From: Paraflavitalea soli
GTDB taxonomy: Bacteria > Bacteroidota > Bacteroidia > Chitinophagales > Chitinophagaceae
NCBI RefSeq assembly: GCF_003555545.1
Contig: NZ_CP032157.1
Coordinates: 4,468,546-4,532,545 of the forward strand
Length of the DNA: 64,000 nt
Direction of reading: 5' to 3'
The notes beneath the pieces are model-generated. The model was not told the origin of the DNA. It saw only the letters and a program-made list of their open reading frames with translations, and did not search any database. Positions 51,954 through 61,411 of this stretch are shown here, in pieces (within the stretch, counting starts at the first letter, position 1; every line of letters starts with the position of its first letter). Both the position numbers and the translations under genes were made by a program.

Positions 51954-52952
51954 CTAAAACAATTCCAGGTCGCCGGTGGAGTAACACCAATTTTTGGTAT
52001 CTAGCAAATGACGGAAATCCTCCTTCATATTCAGGTCTTTTAAAGTGATAATAGGCCCCAGTGGCCGTATGGGTAACAGGCCCATCCATTTGAAACAGGC
52101 CCGGTTGGCGCGGTACTGCTGGCCAGAGAATGAAATAAAGTCTATCTGGTGGCGGGTACAAAAGGGCAGCACCTGTCTTTTTAAAGTAGCATCGAGGTAA
52201 CTGTTATCGGCCCGTGGGTTTAGCTTAATGAAATCAACCAGGCGCAATTCTTTGGTATATGCATGCATCTTGATGCGGGTAATGAGTAAAAAGTTCTCCT
52301 GATCGGTAAAATAATTGTAGGTAAACAACGGATTATTGGCATAACGCCAGGAGATATACTGTGGTGAAAAAACAGTAGCTAATTGTTCCGTTTTTTGTAC
52401 ATATCCTTCCAGGCTATTTAATACCTCATGGGGCCATTTCTGAAAAGGAGAAGGATCATCCTGCTGGCCGGCATATTTCTCTTTATTAAAGAGTCTGGTG
52501 CGGGCCATGGCAAAGGGCTTAAGCAGGGCAATCTTGAGTGGCATTTTCCCTTGCATTACCCATCCCATTTTCAAATAACCCGGACGACTTTGCAGATTGG
52601 GCGTGTTAAAAACAAAGAGCACTCCATCCTTCCGGCATATCTCCAATTGCTGCAGGGTAAGTTTCTTAAATATGCCTTTGCCCTGGTAATCGGGGTGGGT
52701 GGCTGTATCAACGGCCCGAACAGCTTTGTAAATTTTATCATTGCGCAACCACTCCCATTGCATAAATGCGCGCAAGCCAATGAGCTTGCCTGCTTCTTCT
52801 GCTACCAGTACATAGGAGGGTCCAAATGGATTTTGCTCATGTTTCCATAACCATAAAGCTTCGGACTTGGGTATGGACGATTCGCCCAGGGATTGACGCA
52901 GCAGTTCAATGATCGCCGGCCTGTCTTCCGGGCTAGCAGGTCGCATCAGCAT
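51954..52952 (-). CDS. GNAT family acetyltransferase of the polysaccharide locus
   Basis: 332 residues. The GNAT domain occupies the first 160 residues, with AVDTATHPDYQGKGIFKKLTLQQLEICRKDG as the acetyl-CoA-binding loop and helix. A C-terminal extension of about 170 residues (YISWRYANNPLFTYNYF) is typical of the GNATs found beside polysaccharide deacetylases in Bacteroidota exopolysaccharide loci. It overlaps the deacetylase gene by 20 bp. It may acetylate or otherwise acylate an amino sugar; the substrate is unknown. Confidence 0.85.
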   Translation of the reverse strand: MLMRPASPEDRPAIIELLRQSLGESSIPKSEALWLWKHEQNPFGPSYVLVAEEAGKLIGLRAFMQWEWLRNDKIYKAVRAVDTATHPDYQGKGIFKKLTLQQLEICRKDGVLFVFNTPNLQSRPGYLKMGWVMQGKMPLKIALLKPFAMARTRLFNKEKYAGQQDDPSPFQKWPHEVLNSLEGYVQKTEQLATVFSPQYISWRYANNPLFTYNYFTDQENFLLITRIKMHAYTKELRLVDFIKLNPRADNSYLDATLKRQVLPFCTRHQIDFISFSGQQYRANRACFKWMGLLPIRPLGPIITLKDLNMKEDFRHLLDTKNWCYSTGDLELF

Positions 52953-53958
52953 GACGATGATTGGGGATTTGCTGACTTTGACCTAACAGCCGGGTGGCAT
53001 ACTCACCCATATTCCAGCTGATCATGCCATATTTCTTTTTGCACTTTTGATATTGCTCCAATAGTATGCGTAGGCCTTCCATGTTCTCTTCGGGATGGTC
53101 GCCAAAATTCTCCGGATGCCACCACAGGTGATAACATTCTTTGCGAACGGCCGCGGTATGGATCTCCTGGCATAAGCGCCGCAAACGCCATTTGTTGGCA
53201 AACCTGTATTTTGAGCGCCAGGGACGCAGGAAGCGGCTGGCAGGCAATTGCAATGGCTCGCCGGGTATTATTGAAATACTGCTCAGTGGATAGGAAGTCC
53301 TGTTGCTTCCCACCTGCACATAAGCATCGGCGGTGCGTACCACTTTCCTGATCAAGCTTGACCCGGTGTTGGAAACGGGACTCCAATACCAGCTGACGGG
53401 GTTAGACCGTATGGAGGTGATGCCCTGTTCATAACAGGTTTTGAGGTAAGCCGGGTTGAACTGATTTCTTGGGAAGACCAACGAGGTGAGCCGGGTATTG
53501 AATAGTGCAGCGGCCCTTTGTGCTGCCTGCAGGTCGGCCTCAAAAGCCCGTGGTTCCTGCTGTTGCTCCAGGCAATAATAGTGGCTGAATGTATGGGTAC
53601 CCAATTCCTGGCCGGGATACTGAAGAATAGATTGTATTTCGTCCGGGGCAAAATGTGCCCAATGGTATTGTTGCGGAAGGGCATGTTGGGCCGCCCACCT
53701 GTAAGCTGAATATCTTTCGGTGGTATAGTCTGGTTCAATAGCAGGCTTCAGCAGTTCCCACTGCCGTTGATCCTGTGCAAACATGCTGCCTACGGTGGCC
53801 CAGGTTACGTGTACTTCCTTTTCAGCAAAGAGTTGCAGCATGCGGGGTATCAATTGCAGGGTATTGCGATAGCAGGCTTCTCTTTCCTGCCTGTTCCTCT
53901 TATCAAAAACACCCCAATGCAATTCGAAATCGAGTGATATGGTAAAGATGCCTTCCAT
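52933..53958 (-). CDS. polysaccharide deacetylase (NodB-like)
   Basis: 341 residues, no signal peptide. The catalytic NodB motifs are visible: FTISLDFELHWGVFDK with the catalytic and metal Asp (about residue 10), and ELGTHTFSHYYC with the two metal His (about residue 123). The C-terminal third carries WHPENFGDHPEENMEGL, common in this family. It would remove N-acetyl groups from a sugar intermediate or polymer in the cytoplasm or at the membrane. The overlap with the GNAT gene suggests the pair acts on the same group. Confidence 0.88.
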   Translation of the reverse strand: MEGIFTISLDFELHWGVFDKRNRQEREACYRNTLQLIPRMLQLFAEKEVHVTWATVGSMFAQDQRQWELLKPAIEPDYTTERYSAYRWAAQHALPQQYHWAHFAPDEIQSILQYPGQELGTHTFSHYYCLEQQQEPRAFEADLQAAQRAAALFNTRLTSLVFPRNQFNPAYLKTCYEQGITSIRSNPVSWYWSPVSNTGSSLIRKVVRTADAYVQVGSNRTSYPLSSISIIPGEPLQLPASRFLRPWRSKYRFANKWRLRRLCQEIHTAAVRKECYHLWWHPENFGDHPEENMEGLRILLEQYQKCKKKYGMISWNMGEYATRLLGQSQQIPNHRHADATC

Positions 53959-53971
53959 TGTTGGCTATAAT

Positions 53972-55180
53972 TTAATTAAGTAAGGCCTCTCTTGTGACGA
54001 CAGGCAGTTGTTTCTTTTCTGGCAGCTTCTTTTTCCTGTTTACCAGGATACTCTTCTTATAATCCATATAACAGAGTATAATGAACAGGAAAAAATACAT
54101 GACCATGCTTTTCTGGCGGATGATGATACCCAGGTTGGATAAGGTGCCTGATAATGCCACCGAAGTAGCGAGGAATACCACCGCGCTGGTTTTTACCAGG
54201 GCCTGACTTTTTCCCATAAACCCTATAAAGCTTCCGCTGAATACCTTGCCGGCCAGCCATAGGTAAAACAGGTTTTCAAACGAAACAATAATACCAATGG
54301 GGCCTGGGGCATCAATAAACAGGGGTCGGAACCAAAATGTAAATAGTTTCAAAGGCAGGGGATAACCGGAGATATCAATACCCGAACCTGCTTTGGCCAA
54401 TTCTACTGAACGGTGACTGGAAAGCTGGTCAAAGCTCTCGAAAAGGTTTTCGCTATCGAGGTTTGCAAAAGCCATCACATCATCGTACAAAAAGAAAACG
54501 GCCACCCCTACACCGGCAAATACTATGAGTTTTTGATACAGTGGTACTTTTTCCCGGGCGGTCACCAGGCCAGCCAGGATGCCCATCCCCATCAGGAAAA
54601 AGACATGTGGCCTGACATGGTATACAATTAATAGCCCGATCAGTAAGGCAATTTTTCGGCTTTTCAATCGGCTCAGGCCATACATAGTCATCCCAAGTCC
54701 AAGAAATATGATCGATCCTTTACCCAGGGAAGCTGTCCAATAATGCATATTGGGCAGAAAAACGATCAGGCTTATCAGCGCTATACCTTTGAGAGAATGA
54801 TGGAAGCGAATGTTTTCTTTGAAGGTTATATAGAAAAAAACAAATCCCCAATAACCCATCCAGGCAAACAACATCATCATCATTTCATAAGAAAATCCGA
54901 GGTAGTTGACAAAAGGCCAGGCTACAAAATCTATAAAAGGGGTACCAGTACCATAGGCTTCCATCCAATTCTCATAGCCTGATTGTGCCCGGTAATAATA
55001 GGCTACGGAATCTGATGCAGAAGACTGTACATATATGTAGTATATAAGCGCGAAAAGAATGTGGTACCAGTACAGGCTTTTGATCATACCCATCTGGAAC
55101 CACTTTAATCGGGCCTTCATTACCTGCAACAAAGGCAGGGTAATACCAAAAAGCACGATCACCAGGAATAAAGCGCCCAT
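53972..55180 (-). CDS. Wzy-like O-antigen/capsule polymerase, multi-pass membrane protein
   Basis: The start at 55180 (MGALFLVIVLFGITLPLLQVM) gives 402 residues; the frame extends 28 codons upstream over an intergenic repeat element and is unlikely to be translated. About ten transmembrane helices, with a large hydrophilic loop around residues 270-320 (FESFDQLSSHRSVELAKAGSGID). Sequence is poorly conserved, as usual for Wzy polymerases. The position among glycosyltransferases makes polymerisation of the repeat unit the best guess. No Wzx flippase is seen inside the window. Confidence 0.7.
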   Translation of the reverse strand: MGALFLVIVLFGITLPLLQVMKARLKWFQMGMIKSLYWYHILFALIYYIYVQSSASDSVAYYYRAQSGYENWMEAYGTGTPFIDFVAWPFVNYLGFSYEMMMMLFAWMGYWGFVFFYITFKENIRFHHSLKGIALISLIVFLPNMHYWTASLGKGSIIFLGLGMTMYGLSRLKSRKIALLIGLLIVYHVRPHVFFLMGMGILAGLVTAREKVPLYQKLIVFAGVGVAVFFLYDDVMAFANLDSENLFESFDQLSSHRSVELAKAGSGIDISGYPLPLKLFTFWFRPLFIDAPGPIGIIVSFENLFYLWLAGKVFSGSFIGFMGKSQALVKTSAVVFLATSVALSGTLSNLGIIIRQKSMVMYFFLFIILCYMDYKKSILVNRKKKLPEKKQLPVVTREALLN

Positions 55181-55214
55181 TACAAAATCAGTTTTAAGTA
55201 TACTCTTAACACGC

Positions 55215-55280
55215 CTTCGACAGCGTTTATCCCGCTCTGCGGGACTCAGGCTGACAACTGTCAAATCAACGGTGACAGTT
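55215..55280. repeat. dispersed intergenic element with nested inverted repeats
   Basis: CTTCGACAG, a perfect hairpin TCCCGC-TCT-GCGGGA (55230-55244), CAGGCTGACAAC, and an 8-bp inverted repeat AACTGTCA/TGACAGTT (55256-55280). It fills most of the 98-bp gap between two operon genes. The ends match the 29580 element. Confidence 0.6.
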
Positions 55281-56451
55281 AATCTTCTTTCGCAAGTAGG
55301 TTATCGTAGATATTTTCCAGGTGGGTCACCATTTTCTGCATACTAAAATGATGGACCACGGTTTCGCGTGCAGCTTGTTTCATAGCCTCCACCTGATCGC
55401 GGTGGGGCAGAATGGCAGTCAGGCGGTCGGCCAATTGGAGAGGATTATTGACCGGGACCAGCAAACCGTTTATATTGTCTTGTATCACTTCCGGTATACC
55501 TCCCGCATCGGTACAGGCGGGCATGCAGCCCATGCTCATGGCTTCGAGCAAGGCAATGGGCAGGCCTTCAAATTCAGAGCTCATCATGAAAATGTCCATG
55601 GCTTTTAACCAGGGTTTTATATCGGTTTGCAATCCTGCGAAATAAACACAGGACTTCATGTTTAATGTCCTTGCCTTTTGGTGCATTTCATCTCTCAGCC
55701 CTCCGTCTCCTGCTATAATAAAATAAGTATCCGGATATTTTTTATGTACCAGGCTGGCTATTTCCAACCATGCGTCCAGGCGCTTTTGTGGCCTGAACAC
55801 ACAAGCAATACCAATGACTGTTACGTGTGCAGGGATGTTCAACTCTTTGCGTATATCTCTTTCAATGGGCCGACGCAGGGAGAATTTATCGGTATCAATT
55901 CCATTCTGTACCACCTGTATACCCGGCTTTTCATGGCGGTAATGTGTTTTAATGGACCTGGCCACTTCGCCCGACACAGCAATGACGTATTGCTGGCTAC
56001 GAAAGCTCAATTTATTCATGTAATATGTGAGCCGGTGATAACGCTCCCATTTGTTGTGCTCAGTATACACTACCGGGATGCCGGTAAGACGACCCACCAG
56101 GCGACCCACGATACCTGCCCAGGGAAGGTGGCAATGGATGAGCTGAATATGGTGGGTTTTTACATATGCGACGATCTTTCTTACTTTCAATACTATTTGC
56201 ACATTGTTCTTCGCCGGGAAACAAACTACGGTGCCGCCGGCCTGTTCTATTTCCCTCACCACCTGGTTTTTCCAGGGAAGAAAATACAGGTAGTGAAAAT
56301 CATACTTTTCCTTATTGTGCTTGCCTAAAGATTCGGGCAGCAGCAGTTCGGCCCCTCCACGACCCAATGACTTTATAATGTGGAGTACAGGTATAGCGGT
56401 ATCACCGGCAGGGTAATTTTTGCGGGTGAAAAGCATGGCAGTAGTATTCAT
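55279..56451 (-). CDS. GT4 glycosyltransferase
   Basis: 390 residues, GT-B fold. Acceptor half: VLHIIKSLGRGGAELLLPESL and HHIQLIHCHLPWAGIVGRLVGRLTGIPVVYTEHNKWE. Donor half: ACVFRPQKRLDAWLEIASL and MSSEFEGLPIALLEAMSMGCMPACTDAGGIPEVI with an intact EX7E motif. Likely uses a UDP- or GDP-sugar to extend the lipid-linked repeat unit. Downstream is the Wzy-like gene, upstream two further GT4 genes. Confidence 0.93.
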   Translation of the reverse strand: MNTTAMLFTRKNYPAGDTAIPVLHIIKSLGRGGAELLLPESLGKHNKEKYDFHYLYFLPWKNQVVREIEQAGGTVVCFPAKNNVQIVLKVRKIVAYVKTHHIQLIHCHLPWAGIVGRLVGRLTGIPVVYTEHNKWERYHRLTYYMNKLSFRSQQYVIAVSGEVARSIKTHYRHEKPGIQVVQNGIDTDKFSLRRPIERDIRKELNIPAHVTVIGIACVFRPQKRLDAWLEIASLVHKKYPDTYFIIAGDGGLRDEMHQKARTLNMKSCVYFAGLQTDIKPWLKAMDIFMMSSEFEGLPIALLEAMSMGCMPACTDAGGIPEVIQDNINGLLVPVNNPLQLADRLTAILPHRDQVEAMKQAARETVVHHFSMQKMVTHLENIYDNLLAKED

Positions 56452-56464
56452 TGTTGTAATTGGC

Positions 56465-57595
56465 CTAGATCATTTTCTGTAGGTGGTAAACTTCCTTCCA
56501 ATGCCGCACCACAGATTCGTACACATTCATAAACCTGCGGGCAATCTTTTTATTCAGGTAAGCGGATATCACCAGGTGGTAGGCGTTCTGTACCAGGTAG
56601 CTTTCAGCTTCTTTGTTTTCAATCACATCGCAAATGGCATCTACGAAAGCAGTTTCATCGCCTTTGCGCACCAGGTGGCCGGTATCATTATTGATCAGCA
56701 CCTCCCCCACCCCGCCCACATCATAAGCAACTACGGGTATTTTGCAATAAAAAGCTTCCAGTATTACGCCCGGTAATCCTTCAATGATACTCGGCAACAA
56801 CAGTACATCGGCCTCTGCAATCAGGGGCATCACTTCTTTCTGTGCGCCCAGAAACCTGATGCCGAAGCCCAGTCCTTTTTGCTTTACTATTTCTTCGATA
56901 TCCTTTCTCAAGGGACCATCTCCCACCAGGTGTAACCTTGCATGCGGATAAATGGTTTGCAACTCCTGGTAAATGGCAATGAGGCGGATATGATTCTTTT
57001 CATATGTAAAGCCGCCTACATGTACCAGGATGGGGGATAGGCGGTGGCCATTTTGTTTGGCCAGATCTGCTTTTCTTTTTACCGGAGCTTCTTCAATCCC
57101 TATAGGGACAATCACGATCTTGTCTTTGCACTTAGGAAACAACTGCGCAAAGTCGGTGGCTGAGGTTTTACTTACAGAAACTATTTTATCGGTATGACGG
57201 AACAAAAAACGGTTCCATATTTTGGCGGGCCAGGTCTTTATGTATAAACTGATGGTGCTGGCATTCCTGAAAATGATGGGTTGTTTCCACCGGAAGATCA
57301 GTTTGGAGAACACGGCATATTTTAATGTATCACCGGCATTGGCCTGGATAAGATCGGGCTTTTCCTGTTTAATGATGTTGGCCAGTTTGCGCCAGGCTGT
57401 CAAATTCCATAACCGATGGCCTTTTTTACCACCGAGGTTAATGGTCTTTCCATCAAACGGCAATTGAACGGTGCCTGGGAAAAGAGATACCAGGATCACC
57501 CTATGCCCATTCCGGTGTGTATGGCTGGCCAATTGGGCTGCAAAGATCTCAGCGCCTCTCATTTGTGGCTTTTGGACAAGGTGCAGGATGGTCAT
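56465..57595 (-). CDS. GT4 glycosyltransferase
   Basis: 376 residues, GT-B fold. It starts MTILHLVQKPQMRGAEIFAAQLA and carries IQANAGDTLKYAVFSKLIF in the acceptor half. The donor half has VHVGGFTYEKNHIRLIAIYQEL and LPSIIEGLPGVILEAFYCKIPVVAYDVGGVGEVL with the EX7E motif intact. It overlaps the next GT4 gene by 4 bp. The sugar it transfers is not predictable. Confidence 0.93.
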   Translation of the reverse strand: MTILHLVQKPQMRGAEIFAAQLASHTHRNGHRVILVSLFPGTVQLPFDGKTINLGGKKGHRLWNLTAWRKLANIIKQEKPDLIQANAGDTLKYAVFSKLIFRWKQPIIFRNASTISLYIKTWPAKIWNRFLFRHTDKIVSVSKTSATDFAQLFPKCKDKIVIVPIGIEEAPVKRKADLAKQNGHRLSPILVHVGGFTYEKNHIRLIAIYQELQTIYPHARLHLVGDGPLRKDIEEIVKQKGLGFGIRFLGAQKEVMPLIAEADVLLLPSIIEGLPGVILEAFYCKIPVVAYDVGGVGEVLINNDTGHLVRKGDETAFVDAICDVIENKEAESYLVQNAYHLVISAYLNKKIARRFMNVYESVVRHWKEVYHLQKMI

Positions 57596-58791
57596 ACGTT
57601 CTCAGCTATCATCTTCTGTAAATAGGTTTCCAGATTTTGAGCAATTCTTTCGAGTTCAAAATGCTGTACAGCATATTCATGTGCTTTAACGGCCAGTTCG
57701 TTGGCCAGTTGCCTATTGCCGGCATACCATATCATAGCGTTGGTGATCGCTGTTACCGAGGCTGTTTCGAAGAGGTAACCGGTAATAAGGTGCCGGAGCA
57801 CTTCTTCGTTGGCAGGTATATTACTGGCGAGCACGGGCAGTCCGGACATCATCGCTTCCACCACAGCACCACTGAAGCCTTCGCTGTAAGAAGGAAACAT
57901 AAAACAATCATAGGCCTGTATGAGACCAGGCACATCATTACAATTACCCAGCAAAGTAACCTTATGCTCCAGTCCCTGTTTTTTGATCAGGGCTAACAGG
58001 GATTCTCTTTCCGGGCCCTCTCCCGCAATATGGAGTGTGGCATACGGGTACACCTGGAGGAAGGCATGGAAGGCCAGGATGAGATCACGCTGTCCCTTCA
58101 CCGGCACCAGTCTTCCTATGTTAAGAAAACGGACCGGATTTCCCGGAAATAATATACGCGGCCGGAAAGCAAACTGTTGACTATTCCTTCCCCTGTTAAT
58201 GACCTCAATTTTCCCGGGTGGAAGGCGCAGTTGATTAGCATTCAATCTTTTTATAGCTTCAGAATTGGCAATAAATCCTTTGCACAACCTGGCAGTTATC
58301 CTGTTGAGGAACCTGAAGAAGGAAACACCCAACCGGGCTTTGCGTGATAGGGACTGGTTGTAGGCCTTACCATACAGGTCGCTTACAAAAGTGCCAATGA
58401 CTGGAATATGGCTTGCACGGCCTACCATTCTGGTCACTAATTCAGATCGGGTCAGGTAGCCCACCATCAGGTCGGGCTTTTCTGTATTGACGATGGTTTT
58501 CAATTTTCTGCAGGCGGCAAACAATCCATACTTTTTTTGCAGACCAATAGAACAGACATCTATTCCTGCCTCTATAAAGCGCTGCTTCAAGGCATCCCCA
58601 CTATAAATATGGCATACGACAGGCTGTATATTGCGCAACCGGGTAACAGTATCCAGCAGGCTCTGCTCGGTTCCGCCCACTTCCAATGTGTCGATCACAA
58701 ACAATACCCTGGTGGCTGTACCGGTTCTACTGCCAGGTGCCTGTCTGTTATGTTGTTTGCCTGTCGGCCGGGAGGTTATAAGTTCTTCCAA
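57592..58791 (-). CDS. GT4 glycosyltransferase
   Basis: 399 residues, GT-B fold. A polar leader of about 27 residues precedes RVLFVIDTLEVGGTEQSLLDTV; no later ATG is available, so the start stays at 58791 and overlaps the FkbM gene by 44 bp. Donor half: FLNIGRLVPVKGQRDLILAFHAFL and PSYSEGFSGAVVEAMMSGLPVLASN with EX7E intact. A transferase of the repeat-unit assembly. Confidence 0.92.
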   Translation of the reverse strand: MEELITSRPTGKQHNRQAPGSRTGTATRVLFVIDTLEVGGTEQSLLDTVTRLRNIQPVVCHIYSGDALKQRFIEAGIDVCSIGLQKKYGLFAACRKLKTIVNTEKPDLMVGYLTRSELVTRMVGRASHIPVIGTFVSDLYGKAYNQSLSRKARLGVSFFRFLNRITARLCKGFIANSEAIKRLNANQLRLPPGKIEVINRGRNSQQFAFRPRILFPGNPVRFLNIGRLVPVKGQRDLILAFHAFLQVYPYATLHIAGEGPERESLLALIKKQGLEHKVTLLGNCNDVPGLIQAYDCFMFPSYSEGFSGAVVEAMMSGLPVLASNIPANEEVLRHLITGYLFETASVTAITNAMIWYAGNRQLANELAVKAHEYAVQHFELERIAQNLETYLQKMIAENV

Positions 58792-59590
58792 TGTTAATGG
58801 TTTCCTGTTCTACGTGTGGTGGCTGTTCTCCCTTGTCGAAAAGGATGGTAATGTTTTCACCTTTGAAAGACATGCTGTATTCCATGCGGCTTATAGCCCT
58901 GAAGAAAGCGGCTGCGCATCCCGGCCTGAACCAATCATGCACTTCTATAACAATACATCCTACTTTAGGAAGCCAGGATGCATAGTTACCTGAAAAGAGT
59001 TCTTTCTCAGATCCTTCAATATCTATTTTTAGCAAATCAATTTTCAGGAGCTTATACTTTTCAATAATATCATTGATGGTAACGGACCGGATGGCTGCTT
59101 TTTCATCCCGGTCTTCTTCCTTTACCAGGTAGCTATATTCTCCTCCCCCGCTATCAAATACGCCGAGGGTCCTATTGCTATTCCAGATCGCATTGTTCAT
59201 GCAATAAATATCCGGCAGGCCGGCAATGTTCTTCAGCATCAGGTCATAGTTTTCCTTTTCAGGCTCTACAGCTACGATTCGTGCATGGGGGTATTTTTCC
59301 TTGAAGTAGAGTACGGACAGGCCAATATTGGCGCCCAGGTCCACAATGACCTCCACCTTTTCTGGTGGTAATGATTTTATGCTGTACTGCTCGAAGACAA
59401 GTACCTGCCGGAACACACAAAAATCGGTAGACCCTTTCCGCATGTGTACCTGACGGCCCTTCCATTTTACCTTGTACTCTTCAGCTGCGGCAAAAATGGT
59501 AATGAAGAACAGCAACGCCTTGATGAGCCCGATCCTGTAAATAAACCGCAGGGTATTTACAGCATGTTTGTTGAATTTCTTTCCTTTCAC
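58748..59590 (-). CDS. FkbM family methyltransferase
   Basis: 280 residues. The SAM motif is VEVIVDLGANIGLSVLYFKEKYPHARIVAVEPEKENYDLM (about residues 80-120). The FkbM signature follows: TINDIIEKYKLLKIDLLKIDIEGSEKELF near residue 180. FkbM proteins O-methylate sugars, so capping or decoration of the surface polysaccharide is likely. The 44-bp overlap with the following GT4 gene is longer than usual. Confidence 0.9.
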   Translation of the reverse strand: MKGKKFNKHAVNTLRFIYRIGLIKALLFFITIFAAAEEYKVKWKGRQVHMRKGSTDFCVFRQVLVFEQYSIKSLPPEKVEVIVDLGANIGLSVLYFKEKYPHARIVAVEPEKENYDLMLKNIAGLPDIYCMNNAIWNSNRTLGVFDSGGGEYSYLVKEEDRDEKAAIRSVTINDIIEKYKLLKIDLLKIDIEGSEKELFSGNYASWLPKVGCIVIEVHDWFRPGCAAAFFRAISRMEYSMSFKGENITILFDKGEQPPHVEQETINIGRTYNLPADRQTT

Positions 59591-59647
59591 TGTTTAAGTT
59601 TTTAATTTCGGGTAGTTGTTAACAGGTATAGTCGGTTCATGTAAGGT

Positions 59648-60523
59648 TCATTGTTTTACGGACCTGAACTTCAGGGTACCAGGGTCGAGGGTTTTACCTC
59701 CTATGCCTCTTATGCCATGCCAAATGCCCACCAGCCTAAACTTCACCCGTTGAAACCTGTCGGGAGCCAATAAGGCAGCAGCGGTGATCAATTTTACCTG
59801 CAGGAAAACATAGCCCATCAAATTCACCAGCGAGAAGTATTGCCTGATAATGAGCAGGTGGTTCCTGGATGAATAATACCCTCTCCACAAAGTAGCCCTT
59901 GTAAACCTGCCCTGCCCACCCAGGTAGAGGCGGTTATCTGTACCGCTTTGCAGTACACCTATGCGGAATCCATGTTTTTTCAGGCGCATACAATACTCAT
60001 GGTCATCGCACATCATGAAAAACTTTTCATCTACTACTCCCGCCTGCCGGATTGCCGCCGTTTTAATAAGTGCGCCATCAATGAGGGCGTAATCTGCCGC
60101 CTGCAATTTACTGGCAGGATCCAGCGGCCGTTTCTTGCCAAACCGGATAAGGGCTCCATGGAGACCAAGCAGATCAAAGGGAGAATTCCTGATGTTATCG
60201 ATCAATTCCCGCAGGGCATTCTTATCATAAAAAGTATCATCGTCCAGGATCCAGAAATAATCATAGTCGGCCAGGCCCAGCCCCAGTTTCATGGCACTGG
60301 CAATGGCGCCCGCACTGCCTACGTTGGTATCGAGGTAGAGGCAGCCCATATTTGGCTGATCCTTGAGTGTGGTCAGGAACTCCCTGGTACCGTCGGTACT
60401 GTTGTTGTCTGCAATGAGTATCATAGCAGGCTTAACAGTTTGGGCAAGAATATGGGCTAGGGCTGTTTTCAAAGTCTCCAGCCGGTTCCAGGTAACGATC
60501 ACAGCGCAAACATTTTCAGACAT
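59648..60523 (-). CDS. GT2 glycosyltransferase
   Basis: 291 residues, GT-A fold. Nucleotide-binding start VCAVIVTWNRLETLKTALAHIL, ADNNSTDGTREFL, and the metal motif WILDDDTFYDKN near residue 95. It resembles rhamnosyl- or galactofuranosyl-transferase-like enzymes (MMCDDHEYCMRLKKHGFRIG). Acts in repeat-unit synthesis; donor unknown. Confidence 0.92.
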   Translation of the reverse strand: MSENVCAVIVTWNRLETLKTALAHILAQTVKPAMILIADNNSTDGTREFLTTLKDQPNMGCLYLDTNVGSAGAIASAMKLGLGLADYDYFWILDDDTFYDKNALRELIDNIRNSPFDLLGLHGALIRFGKKRPLDPASKLQAADYALIDGALIKTAAIRQAGVVDEKFFMMCDDHEYCMRLKKHGFRIGVLQSGTDNRLYLGGQGRFTRATLWRGYYSSRNHLLIIRQYFSLVNLMGYVFLQVKLITAAALLAPDRFQRVKFRLVGIWHGIRGIGGKTLDPGTLKFRSVKQ

Positions 60524-60533
60524 ACGGTATTAT

Positions 60534-61382
60534 TTATAAAAAAGCATATTTAAGTACCCGCATATAATTGACCCATCTAACCGGATTGTGGCGGATAGCT
60601 TTGAATAAATACTTTACAGACTCATTCCGTTGTTTGAGCTTATAACTCGAATAAGCAATAGTGGAATAGATATTGGCTATTTCCTTCTTGTCGTTTTCGT
60701 ATATAAACCCGTAGTGTTTTTTTATGAATTGGATGCCTCCTTCTCTTCTTCTTCCCCAGTTGGTCCTGATACGTTCTCCCTCATGTACATTGATCTGCAC
60801 CAGGTAGTCGTTCACAACTACAGTTTTGAGTGGTGAATGGCGCAACCAGGACAGCAGGCGATAACCCAGGTCTGTTTGAATATTGGATCGTAACGTAGCA
60901 TCATACCCTTTGATATCATTAAAAATAAACCGCCTGATAAACAGGGAACCACAGGTAAATTTGAGGTAGATGGTTTTACCAAAGAACCTGAATTCATTCA
61001 TCCCTTCCCGGGTCAAAGTACCGTTGGGATATTTCCGCATGGCGCCCACACAAAGAATACCGGTATCCTCCTTTATATGATCGTGTACTGTTTGTAACCA
61101 ATGGGGATAAGCTTCGTCGTCGCTATCCAGGAAAGTAATGAAATCGCCTGTTGCGTGTAAGCCTCCTGTATTCAGGCTATCAGCCTGGCCTGAATTGTGT
61201 TTCTTAATGTACTTTACCCTTTCATCGGCCAGGAAAGGCTGTATCGCGTCTTCAGTATTATCGCTTGAACCGTCATCTACAATGATCAACTCCCAGTCTT
61301 TATAGGTTTGGTTAAGGATGCTTCGAATGGTGGTTTGTACCAGGACTGCCCTGTTGTAAGTTGGTGTGATAATGGAGATCAT
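60534..61382 (-). CDS. GT2 glycosyltransferase
   Basis: 282 residues, GT-A fold. It begins MISIITPTYNRAVLVQTTIRSIL, with LIIVDDGSSDNTED and the metal-binding ITFLDSDDEAYPHWL near residue 88. The C terminus (SYKLKQRNESVKYLFKAIRHNPVR) is a TPR-like helical tail common in GT2 enzymes of polysaccharide loci. It lies 10 bp from the adjacent GT2 gene. Confidence 0.93.
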   Translation of the reverse strand: MISIITPTYNRAVLVQTTIRSILNQTYKDWELIIVDDGSSDNTEDAIQPFLADERVKYIKKHNSGQADSLNTGGLHATGDFITFLDSDDEAYPHWLQTVHDHIKEDTGILCVGAMRKYPNGTLTREGMNEFRFFGKTIYLKFTCGSLFIRRFIFNDIKGYDATLRSNIQTDLGYRLLSWLRHSPLKTVVVNDYLVQINVHEGERIRTNWGRRREGGIQFIKKHYGFIYENDKKEIANIYSTIAYSSYKLKQRNESVKYLFKAIRHNPVRWVNYMRVLKYAFL

Positions 61383-61411
61383 AATAAATCAGTTTTCCAG
61401 GTGAATAGAAT

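Noticed and set aside
51859-52161. N-terminal extension of the GT4 gene
   Set aside because: It overlaps the GNAT gene and shows no protein-like sequence; the ATG at 51858 starts at the expected GT-B beginning.
55181-55264. N-terminal extension of the Wzy-like protein
   Set aside because: It translates the dispersed repeat element; the ATG at 55180 begins directly at the first membrane helix.
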